Shown here: positions 19,265 through 26,281 of the stretch, one piece after another
How positions within the stretch are numbered: the stretch's first letter is position 1
Layout: each line of letters begins with the position of its first letter
Assembly (NCBI RefSeq): GCF_000384415.1
Contig: NZ_ARVU01000001.1
Location: 1,984,001-2,048,000, forward strand
Reading direction: 5' to 3'
Source of the DNA: Cycloclasticus pugetii PS-1
Lineage (GTDB): Bacteria > Pseudomonadota > Gammaproteobacteria > Methylococcales > Cycloclasticaceae
DNA: 64,000 bases
Notes under the pieces: generated by a model
Database searches by the model: none
The model's input: only the letters and a program-made list of their open reading frames with translations
Told to the model about the DNA's origin: nothing
Program-made: the position numbers and the translations under genes

Positions 19265-19881
19265 CTCCGTTACCTAAAAATGGCCTATACGCTATTACAC
19301 CAAATATAGCCGAAACAGCTTTATTATTAGAAAAAGTAGAACAAGCACTTCAAGGAGGTGCAAGCCTTCTGCAATACCGAGACAAAATCAGCACGCCTGA
19401 TGAAACACTGCTGCGAGCACAGGCTATTCATCAATTGTGCTTAAATTATAACGTTCCATTGATCATTAACGACAATCCTGCCCTTGCACTAGCCTGTCAG
19501 GCAGAGGGTGTCCACCTTGGTCAATCAGATGGCAGCATTCTTGAAGCGAGACAACGATTAGGCAAGGATGCACTTATCGGGGTGACTTGTCATCACCATT
19601 TATCGCTTGCCTTACAGGCTCAAGAACAGGGTGCAGATTACGTTGCATTTGGTCGATTTTTCAATTCAACCACAAAGCCCGGCACTCCTTTAGCAAACCT
19701 TAAAACCCTACAGGATGCAAAAGCTGCTTTATCTATCCCCATCGTTGCCATTGGCGGCATTCAACACAACAATGCAAAAGCACTGATTAATCAAGGTGCA
19801 GACTTTATCGCCGTTGTAGAGCAAATTTTCAGCGCAGATAACATCAGCGAAAGCTGCCAACACTTCAGCGCTTTATTTTAG
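19261..19881 (+). CDS. thiE: Thiamin phosphate synthase
   Basis: 206 residues, a TIM barrel joining HMP-PP and thiazole phosphate to thiamin phosphate. GGASLLQYRDK, PLIINDNPALA, GVHLGQSDG, YVAFGRFFNSTTKP and IVAIGGIQHNNAKALINQGA are the expected motifs, with the ribosome-site start coupled to thiD by ATGA. The two form a compact thiamin unit; the thiazole branch is not in the window. Confidence 0.96.
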   Translation: MTPLPKNGLYAITPNIAETALLLEKVEQALQGGASLLQYRDKISTPDETLLRAQAIHQLCLNYNVPLIINDNPALALACQAEGVHLGQSDGSILEARQRLGKDALIGVTCHHHLSLALQAQEQGADYVAFGRFFNSTTKPGTPLANLKTLQDAKAALSIPIVAIGGIQHNNAKALINQGADFIAVVEQIFSADNISESCQHFSALF

Positions 19882-19973
19882 TATTGCAGTGCCCACCTAT
19901 CCACGACCTGAAGAGCATTTGCATCAGCTGCCACTAACTCACGCGCGCAAGTCAATAGTATTTGCTGGCTCAC
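19878..19973 (-). CDS. Possible 31-residue peptide downstream of the aryl-alcohol dehydrogenase
   Basis: A GTG at 19973-19971 is preceded by TAAGGGGAATT, a strong ribosome-binding site at 7-8 bases. It encodes MSQQILLTCARELVAADANA and then LQVVDRWALQY, ending TAA inside the thiE stop. It would be the last cistron after the dehydrogenase ending at 20089. The rest of the 19882-20088 gap shows no other gene. No homology is recognised and chance cannot be excluded. Confidence 0.25.
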   Translation of the reverse strand: MSQQILLTCARELVAADANALQVVDRWALQY

Positions 19974-20088
19974 GATAATTCCCCTTAACTATGCTCTGAC
20001 ATTCAAAATGCGCATATTACGCTCTTTCATTTCTAACTAAACCTCGTAAAAACCCGAAGAGTAAGGTTCGGCGTTTGTATTCTAAGTA

Positions 20089-21195
20089 CTACTTGGGAAG
20101 TCGCATCACCGCTTTAAGTGTCACGCCTTTCTCTGAGTCTTCCGCTGCTTGGTTTATTTGATCAAATTCGTAAAATTTTATTAATTTATCAAATGGAAAT
20201 TTACCCTGTTTATACAACTCGATTAAGCGTGGGATAAAAATATCAAAGTTAGATTGGCCTTGTATAATCCCTCGTAGCGTTCGGTTATCCAACATAAAAC
20301 TAACATCTACAGGTATCGTTACACCTAGCGCTGGTGAACCCACGATGCCTATTTCACCCCCTGGTTTTGAACAAGTAATTGCTTGAACCAATACATTTGG
20401 AACCCCGCTTGTTTCAAGTACATAAGCAATACCTGCCCCACCCACTATTTTCTTAATTTCCTCAACAGGGTCTACCTCAGCGGCATTAATAACATGGGTC
20501 GCCCCAAGCTCTTTTGCTAACGCTAAACGGTTTTCCTTTACATCAACCGAAATTATCGTTGTACAGTTTGCAATAACAGCGGCCATAACAGCCGATAGAC
20601 CGACTGCACCCGCACCATAAATAGCAATTGCACTTCCTGCAGGTGGGTTCAAGGCATTGAGCACCGACCCTGCACCTGTTTGCACGCCACAACCCAACGG
20701 CCCCAATAGCTCCAATGGGACGTCTTTAGGCACTTTTATGGTATTTCTTTCATAGGATAGTGAATAGCTAGCAAATGATGATTGGCCAAAAAAACTCGAA
20801 CCGATTGCTGCCCCCGAGTGATCATGAATCGTACAACTACCATCAACTGCTCGACCTAAAAAGTTCGGCTCAAATGCTGCTTCACATCGCGCAGGCTCAC
20901 CATTCAAACAAGCTTCACAGTGGCCGCAGGTATAAAATGTAAGAACAACATGATCGCCCGGTTCAACCTTCGTCACATTTTTACCTACTTTTTCTACAAC
21001 GCCAGCCCCTTCATGACCAAACACCATGGGCAAGGGAACGGGATAAGCTTGATCACGACAGGTTAAATCCGTATGACAAAGCCCTACTGCGACTATTTTT
21101 ACTAAAATCTGATCAGCTGATACTTCTGCTAACTCCAACGATTCAAATTCAAAAGCCCCTTTACTTCCCCTTATTACTGCTGCTTCTATTTCCAT
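20089..21195 (-). CDS. Zinc-dependent aryl-alcohol dehydrogenase, copy 1
   Basis: 368 residues, zinc MDR dehydrogenase of the benzyl-alcohol (XylB) type; oxidises aryl-methanols to aldehydes with NAD+. Catalytic zinc ligands lie in [23 protein letters not shown] and [13 protein letters not shown]; the structural zinc uses [17 protein letters not shown]. The Rossmann motif is [13 protein letters not shown] and VDVKENRL supplies the Asp that selects NAD. It is the third gene of a minus-strand unit after the extradiol dioxygenase and the amidohydrolase. It is by eye about three quarters identical to the copy at 24928-26034. Confidence 0.93.
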   Translation of the reverse strand: MEIEAAVIRGSKGAFEFESLELAEVSADQILVKIVAVGLCHTDLTCRDQAYPVPLPMVFGHEGAGVVEKVGKNVTKVEPGDHVVLTFYTCGHCEACLNGEPARCEAAFEPNFLGRAVDGSCTIHDHSGAAIGSSFFGQSSFASYSLSYERNTIKVPKDVPLELLGPLGCGVQTGAGSVLNALNPPAGSAIAIYGAGAVGLSAVMAAVIANCTTIISVDVKENRLALAKELGATHVINAAEVDPVEEIKKIVGGAGIAYVLETSGVPNVLVQAITCSKPGGEIGIVGSPALGVTIPVDVSFMLDNRTLRGIIQGQSNFDIFIPRLIELYKQGKFPFDKLIKFYEFDQINQAAEDSEKGVTLKAVMRLPK

Positions 21196-21267
21196 GGAAT
21201 GATCTCCTTTAGGTGATTATTATTTTTTATAAAATGCTAGTGTTAAAAATATGAATGAATGCTTTGC

Positions 21268-22260
21268 CTACCTAGAGCAAGCTAGAAAACGTTGCGCATT
21301 CACAGACTGAAGGAGCGACATATCATGCTCACTAAGCCCCAAAGATTGTATCCGCTTGCCGGGCGACTTCTCACGAATGACAAAAGGGTAATCAGACCCC
21401 ACCATGAGTTGCTCTATGCCAAATGAGTCAATTAAATACTGAAGTGTTTGATTATCGTACACCAAGGTGTCGTAGTAGAGTCGTTGTGCAATATCTATCG
21501 GCGATTCATCAAATAGATCACGCCCCATTGTTTCCCACCCTTGCATCATTCGCGGCAACATCATGGCAAAACCACCGCCACCATGACTTAACCCAATACG
21601 TAACGCTGGGTACTTGGTTAACATTCCCCCGCTGACTAAAGAGGCTGCCGCGAAAGCTGTTTCATTTGGAAACGCTACCAAAGCTGGCATGGCTGGCGGG
21701 CCTATAACTCTTTCCACCCCAGCTGGGTGTAACGGATGAATAAAAATTGATAATCCATTCTCAACCGCTGCCGCAAAAATGGGCTCAAAGAAAGGGTCGC
21801 CAATGGGCCGTCCATTAATATTTGTACCCACTTCTATACCCAATAAACCATAATCAGCACGTAAACGTGACATTTCACTGGCTGCACGCTCAGGGTCTTG
21901 CAAGGGAACCATTCCTAATCCATAAAAGGATTCAGGAGAACTATTAACCATGTTAGCAATCGTATGATTCATATGCCCACACATACGCACAGCATCATCC
22001 ACATCAAACCAATAGGATAAAAGCTCAGGCATTGGCGACAAGACTTGTCTATCAACCTTTTCCACCTGCATATCAAGCAGACGTTGAGAGGCATCCCAGC
22101 TATGATGACTGACTTCTCGAAATGTTTTGCCAGCAATTAAAACTGACCGATGATGCGGCTGATCACAACAGCCCATTGATGGCCATCGAGTGGCTACATT
22201 ATTACCAGAGTATGCAGGGAAATACTCAGGAACCACATGCGTGTGTACATCAATAATCAC
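21268..22260 (-). CDS. Amidohydrolase-2 / ACMSD-like decarboxylase
   Basis: 330 residues. The metal-dependent amidohydrolase fold of the aminocarboxymuconate-semialdehyde decarboxylase family: MIIDVHTHVVPEYF (HxH metal ligands, H6 and H8), a central FIHPLHPAGVER, LSHGGGGFAMMLPRM and VGSDYPF (metal-binding Asp). Family members decarboxylate carboxylated ring-cleavage products or hydroxybenzoates. It lies 29 bases after an extradiol dioxygenase, so decarboxylation of that enzyme's carboxy-semialdehyde product is a reasonable inference, but hydrolysis or ring decarboxylation cannot be excluded. Confidence 0.88.
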   Translation of the reverse strand: MIIDVHTHVVPEYFPAYSGNNVATRWPSMGCCDQPHHRSVLIAGKTFREVSHHSWDASQRLLDMQVEKVDRQVLSPMPELLSYWFDVDDAVRMCGHMNHTIANMVNSSPESFYGLGMVPLQDPERAASEMSRLRADYGLLGIEVGTNINGRPIGDPFFEPIFAAAVENGLSIFIHPLHPAGVERVIGPPAMPALVAFPNETAFAAASLVSGGMLTKYPALRIGLSHGGGGFAMMLPRMMQGWETMGRDLFDESPIDIAQRLYYDTLVYDNQTLQYLIDSFGIEQLMVGSDYPFVIREKSPGKRIQSLGLSEHDMSLLQSVNAQRFLACSR

Positions 22261-22289
22261 TTTGAACCCCTATAAGGCTAATCTGGTTT

Positions 22290-23216
22290 TTAAAGTAACT
22301 GGCCTATCAATTGTGGTTTAGCCGGTAAAATATCGCCACCCTGAGCCCAATCTTCTTTCGGTACACTTCCCCAATAATCACCAGAATCTGGACGAGGCTC
22401 TAACGACCTTGGTTTCCGTGGGTTTTCTTCAGGAAATTCTTCCATGCCAAAACTGTATTCAACCGTCATTCCATCTGGATCTAAGAAATAATAAAAAATA
22501 CTGCCTGAGGGTGGATGCCGTCCTGGCCCAAATACAATAGGAATATTATTTTCTGGCATTCTATTCAGTGCGCGCCCAATATCATCCATGTCTGTCACCA
22601 TAAAATTAACATGATGCAAGCCTGGTCTATCGCCTCTTAATTTCGCATTACTCACACCCAACGTATGGTGGTAAGGGTTAGGAAAACACCGCATAAAGTT
22701 TATAAAACCATCAATCGAGTCAGAGGTATCAAAGTTCATGACTTCTCTAAAGAATTTAATCGAGGCATCCCAATCAGAAAAACTCACGACCACATGACCC
22801 AAACGGGCAATTTTACTGACGGTTGGCTGATAACTTGTTGCTCTCTTGTATTGCTGGTTATAAAGTTCAAAACATATACCATCATTAGGCTCTATAAAAC
22901 GTAATGTTCGTCCTTGGAAAATCCCCTTACTTTCTTCGGTTGGCAATTCATAAACATCGAGGCCATGCTTTTTAAACGTATCAGCCGCGTTATCTAATTC
23001 GGCATCACTCTCCATTTCCCATGCAATGCGCTTTAACCCCGCAACATCATTTTGGTAAAGCACTAGATTATGATGGTCATCACTGCAAGAGAAATATGCC
23101 ACCCCCTCTTCTTGCAAGTTAAGCTGCAAACCAACTAAATCACGGTAATAAGTAATAGACCTTTCCAGATCGGTGACACCCAACGCAACATAACCTAATT
23201 TTTTATAACGGATCAT
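22290..23216 (-). CDS. Type I extradiol (VOC-fold) ring-cleavage dioxygenase
   Basis: 308 residues with two tandem VOC modules, as in BphC/catechol 2,3-dioxygenase enzymes that open catechols next to the hydroxyls. Predicted Fe(II) ligands are H141 (RLGHVVVSF), H201 or H202 (GLHHVNFMV) and E253 (TVEYSFGME); H183/H184 (NPYHHTLGV) matches the catalytic-base position. The N-terminal module (YVALGVTDLERSITYYRDL) lacks these and is the usual inactive copy. First gene of the unit ending with the dehydrogenase at 20089; 190 bases separate it from divergent xylM. Confidence 0.92.
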   Translation of the reverse strand: MIRYKKLGYVALGVTDLERSITYYRDLVGLQLNLQEEGVAYFSCSDDHHNLVLYQNDVAGLKRIAWEMESDAELDNAADTFKKHGLDVYELPTEESKGIFQGRTLRFIEPNDGICFELYNQQYKRATSYQPTVSKIARLGHVVVSFSDWDASIKFFREVMNFDTSDSIDGFINFMRCFPNPYHHTLGVSNAKLRGDRPGLHHVNFMVTDMDDIGRALNRMPENNIPIVFGPGRHPPSGSIFYYFLDPDGMTVEYSFGMEEFPEENPRKPRSLEPRPDSGDYWGSVPKEDWAQGGDILPAKPQLIGQLL

Positions 23217-23320
23217 TACATTTCCTTTTGTGTTTAAACCTAACGGCTGACTTAATTAAAGCCCTTTCATTGAAATTAAGAATAAAGACCTTAACTCAAG
23301 CTCTTAAAGCAATCAATAAA

Positions 23321-23342
23321 AAATAACATCCGTTAGTTATTT
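23321..23342. promoter_or_regulatory. Inverted repeat between the divergent dioxygenase and xylM genes
   Basis: AAATAAC and GTTATTT, 7 bases each, flank an 8-base centre. It lies 105 bases before the dioxygenase ATG and 64 bases before the xylM ATG, where a shared operator would be expected. No sigma-54 motif was found. The match is short in an AT-rich gap. Confidence 0.3.
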
Positions 23343-23406
23343 ATTTTCTTTTGTGCTAGGGTGTTGATTCCAATAAAAATAAAATCAATCGTTACAGGAG
23401 GGAGTT

Positions 23407-24522
23407 ATGGATTATTTACGATACTACTTCGGAACCATTCTTGTTTGCATTGCTATTTGGGGCTTTGCTCATGGAGGCCACTGGGTTTGGGTCGGCGTCG
23501 GGCTGCTGATACCCATCACTATTCTTGATGTTTTAGCCAAACCCGATCTGAACATGCGCAAGATAAATCACCCGTTTATCGTCAATATCCCTCTGTACCT
23601 TCACCTCTTCTTTATGATTGGTTTATATGCAAGCTTTGTACATTGGGTCAACACGACGGTTCAGGCTACAGGCTCTATCCCTGTTATAGATATGGTCGGC
23701 GCAGTACTTTCTCTTGGATTGTTAGGCGCTATGCCCAACGTACCTGTTACCCATGAGTTACTACACCGCAGAGATTATGGGCGTTATTTTGCCACCTTAT
23801 TAGGTACTTTTTTTCTAGACCCCACTCGTGACGTTGCTCATATCCACAACCACCATGTTAACCTAGCAACACCTCTGGACTCTGATACCGCAAGACGAGG
23901 TGAAAACATTTATAGCTATATGTTTAGGGCCTCTTTTGGCAGCTATAAAGACTTTATTCATGCAGAACGTGAAAAGAGTAAAAAAACTAATAAAAGCATA
24001 TGGTCTCCGAGTGGTCGCTTAGTACGTGCTATCGTCCAAGTGTTTATCCTCATTGGAGTCGTTACTTGGTTCGGCGGCGTTTATGCGATGGTGATAAGCA
24101 TTTTCGGCTTAATGCTAGCTAAACTATTTGCTGAGGGTTTTAACTACTTCCAACACAATGGTTTAGTTAGGGTTGAGGGCCAACCTTATGAATCACGTCA
24201 TATTTGGAATCACTTGTCCTACATTATTCGCCCGCTCGCATATGAAATTTCAAATCATAACGATCATCACCTAGACTCATATATCCCGTTTTATGAACTA
24301 AAACCAACACCTGATGGCCCACAAGGCCCGAGCATGTTTTTATCCTTCAATGCAGCCCTAATCCCGCCCATTTGGTTTAAGTTTCTTGCTCAACCTAAAC
24401 TCAAAGAGTGGGATCTGACTCGCGCTACACCTGAAGAAAGAGTGCTTGCAAGGGAAGCTAATAGAGCAGCTGGTTGGCCTGACTGGCTGGGTGAACCAAC
24501 AGAAGAAACTGTCAGCGCGTAA
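23407..24522 (+). CDS. xylM: XylM-like arene-methyl monooxygenase, hydroxylase component
   Basis: 371 residues, nearly the length of TOL-plasmid XylM. A membrane di-iron hydroxylase of the AlkB/fatty-acid-desaturase fold that hydroxylates aryl methyl groups. His boxes are HELLHRR (116-122), HIHNHH (145-150) and NHNDHH (283-288), with FNYFQHNGLVR (around 246-255). TPLDSDTARRG, RPLAYEIS, FYELKP and IPPIWF strongly resemble XylM and CymAa, more than AlkB. Several hydrophobic helices place it in the inner membrane. A very strong ribosome-binding site (AGGAGG) precedes the ATG. The FAD/[2Fe-2S] reductase partner (XylA type) is not in the window. Confidence 0.94.
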   Translation: MDYLRYYFGTILVCIAIWGFAHGGHWVWVGVGLLIPITILDVLAKPDLNMRKINHPFIVNIPLYLHLFFMIGLYASFVHWVNTTVQATGSIPVIDMVGAVLSLGLLGAMPNVPVTHELLHRRDYGRYFATLLGTFFLDPTRDVAHIHNHHVNLATPLDSDTARRGENIYSYMFRASFGSYKDFIHAEREKSKKTNKSIWSPSGRLVRAIVQVFILIGVVTWFGGVYAMVISIFGLMLAKLFAEGFNYFQHNGLVRVEGQPYESRHIWNHLSYIIRPLAYEISNHNDHHLDSYIPFYELKPTPDGPQGPSMFLSFNAALIPPIWFKFLAQPKLKEWDLTRATPEERVLAREANRAAGWPDWLGEPTEETVSA

Positions 24523-24540
24523 TTTTTCCTCTTACTCAGA

Positions 24541-24574
24541 AAAAAACCGAGTAGCAATCTACTCGGTTTTTTTG
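24541..24574 (+). terminator. Intrinsic terminator of xylM
   Basis: AAAAAACCGAGTAG and CTACTCGGTTTTTTT form a perfect 14-base stem with loop CAAT and T run, 19 bases after the xylM stop. xylM is therefore probably monocistronic. Confidence 0.92.
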
Positions 24575-24877
24575 AATAATAAAGTAGCCTAATTTAGTTT
24601 AGCGGATCAATCACATAACGCCGCTAATTATTCGTAGTAACAATCGCCACACTCTTTTGAAAATGAAGCTCCACTAGACACATGATCAGTTCTTATTGGC
24701 AAACCAAGGCTGGAACGACGTCACTACCTGAGAACATTATATTACTCAATATAATGTCAGCATTAAATAGCTAGCATGCTCTAGGTTAAAACGTCATAGA
24801 AATTAACGCGCAGCATAAAATAAATATGACTAATGCACAGGCAACAATGCCATACCAATACAAAAATATCAGACATA
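24575..24877. other. Intergenic stretch between xylM and the second aryl-alcohol dehydrogenase
   Basis: About 300 bases without an intact gene. It holds a TTAGCGG/CCGCTAA inverted repeat (24599-24627), a short Cys-rich minus-strand reading frame without a credible start (24628-24720; ends SKECGDCYYE), and a 10-base perfect inverted repeat at 24734-24757. It may contain gene debris; nothing is assigned. Confidence 0.5.
24734..24757. repeat. Perfect 10-bp inverted repeat
   Basis: ACATTATATT, four-base loop ACTC, AATATAATGT. There is no T run beyond either arm, so it is not a typical terminator; it could be an operator or a transposition scar. Confidence 0.5.
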
Positions 24878-24910
24878 AAAAAACCGGCACTATATATAAC
24901 GCCGGTTTCT
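24878..24910 (-). terminator. Intrinsic terminator of the second aryl-alcohol dehydrogenase
   Basis: Read on the minus strand, AAACCGGCG and GCCGGTTTTTTT form a stem ending in a T run, beginning 18 bases after the stop at 24928. Confidence 0.85.
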
Positions 24911-24927
24911 TAATACCCTACAGGTGA

Positions 24928-26034
24928 CTACTTAGGAAGACGCATAATCGCTTTTAGCGTTGTTCCTTTTTCTGAGTCTTCCGCTGCCTCGTTAATTTGC
25001 TCAAGATCATAGAACTTAATCAATTTATCAAATGGGAATTTACCTTGTTGATAAAGACTAATTAACCGAGGAATAAAGATATCGGAATTTGATTCCCCTT
25101 CCACAATTCCACGCAATTTACGGTTAAATAACATGTGGTTAATATCTAAAGGAATTGTTGTACCCATCGCTGGCGCTCCAACAATACCAACCTCACCACC
25201 AACACAAGATGACATAATCGCTTGAGATAGCACGGGGCCTACGCCACTGGTTTCAAGCACATAAGCTATACCTGCACCACCGGTTAATTTTTGAATTTCT
25301 TCAACAGGATCAACCTCTAACGCATTAATAGCATGCGTCGCGCCTAATTCTTTAGCTAACTCCAAACGATCAGGGTTAACATCAATTGAAATAATGGTTG
25401 TGCAATTAGCTACCACAGCACCCATCACAGCTGAAAGGCCAACCGCCCCAGCACCGAACACTGCAATCGCACTACCCGCAGGTGGGTTTAACGCATTAAG
25501 CACAGAACCTGCACCCGTTTGTACACCACAACCTAACGGGCCTAATAAATCAAGCGGCGCATCTTTCGTTACCTTAATGGTATTACGCTCGTATGCTAAT
25601 GCATGCGTTGCAAAGGAGGATTGACCAAAGAAACTACAACCAACCTCATCACCAGCATGATCGTGAATAGTACAACTACCATCAACAGCACGCCCCATAA
25701 AGTTAGGACCAAAAGAGTTTATACAACTTGTAGGATCGCCTGTTAAACAGGCATCACATTTACCACAGGTGTAAAAAGTTAAAACAACATGATCGCCTGG
25801 TTCTACTTTAGTAACATTTTTACCTACTTTTTCTACTACACCCGAACCTTCGTGCCCGAATACCATTGGAAGTGGTACTGGATAAAGCTGGTCACGACAG
25901 GTTAAGTCGGTATGACATAAGCCAACACCTACAATTTTAATTAAAATTTGATCATCAGATGGCTCTGCTAACTCAAGTGTTTCAATTTTAAAGTCACCCT
26001 TACCTTCCCGGACCACTGCTGCTTCAATCTTCAT
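24928..26034 (-). CDS. Zinc-dependent aryl-alcohol dehydrogenase, copy 2
   Basis: 368 residues, a close paralogue of the protein at 20089-21195, with identical length and the same zinc motifs ([22 protein letters not shown], structural [17 protein letters not shown]) and Rossmann motif [12 protein letters not shown]. Differences cluster around residues 95-140, lining the structural zinc loop, and near residue 290, so substrate range may differ. It has its own terminator and a promoter gap of about 250 bases from the TonB receptor upstream, so it is likely expressed alone. It would serve the alcohol made by XylM. Confidence 0.93.
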   Translation of the reverse strand: MKIEAAVVREGKGDFKIETLELAEPSDDQILIKIVGVGLCHTDLTCRDQLYPVPLPMVFGHEGSGVVEKVGKNVTKVEPGDHVVLTFYTCGKCDACLTGDPTSCINSFGPNFMGRAVDGSCTIHDHAGDEVGCSFFGQSSFATHALAYERNTIKVTKDAPLDLLGPLGCGVQTGAGSVLNALNPPAGSAIAVFGAGAVGLSAVMGAVVANCTTIISIDVNPDRLELAKELGATHAINALEVDPVEEIQKLTGGAGIAYVLETSGVGPVLSQAIMSSCVGGEVGIVGAPAMGTTIPLDINHMLFNRKLRGIVEGESNSDIFIPRLISLYQQGKFPFDKLIKFYDLEQINEAAEDSEKGTTLKAIMRLPK

Positions 26035-26217
26035 ACACGTTCTCCTGAATTATTTTTACGTTATAAAAAAAAACAAAGCCACCTACTTGGTAGCCAATTT
26101 ATCAATGGCACTATAAAAACATCATCTTTTTCTATCGTCAAACAATAATTGAGCTAATCGAGACAATTATCATTCTCTATATACTTTTAGCATTTTATTG
26201 CTTTCCAATACTGCATA

Positions 26218-26247
26218 AAAAAGCCTAGGCGTCACCTAGGCTTTTTA
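26218..26247 (-). terminator. Intrinsic terminator of the TonB-dependent receptor gene
   Basis: AAAAGCCTAGG and CCTAGGCTTTTT form a stem around TGACG/CGTCA, 35 bases after the receptor stop, with T runs readable on both strands. Confidence 0.88.
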
Positions 26248-26281
26248 CTACCATTGTTATGTAAAACTTAGTTCTTACAAC

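Noticed and set aside
24599-24627. Integron attC-like site (GCGTTATG, RYYYAAC style)
   Set aside because: A GCGGCGTTATG string resembles the right end of attC, but the second consensus end and the paired L boxes could not be found, and there is no integrase.
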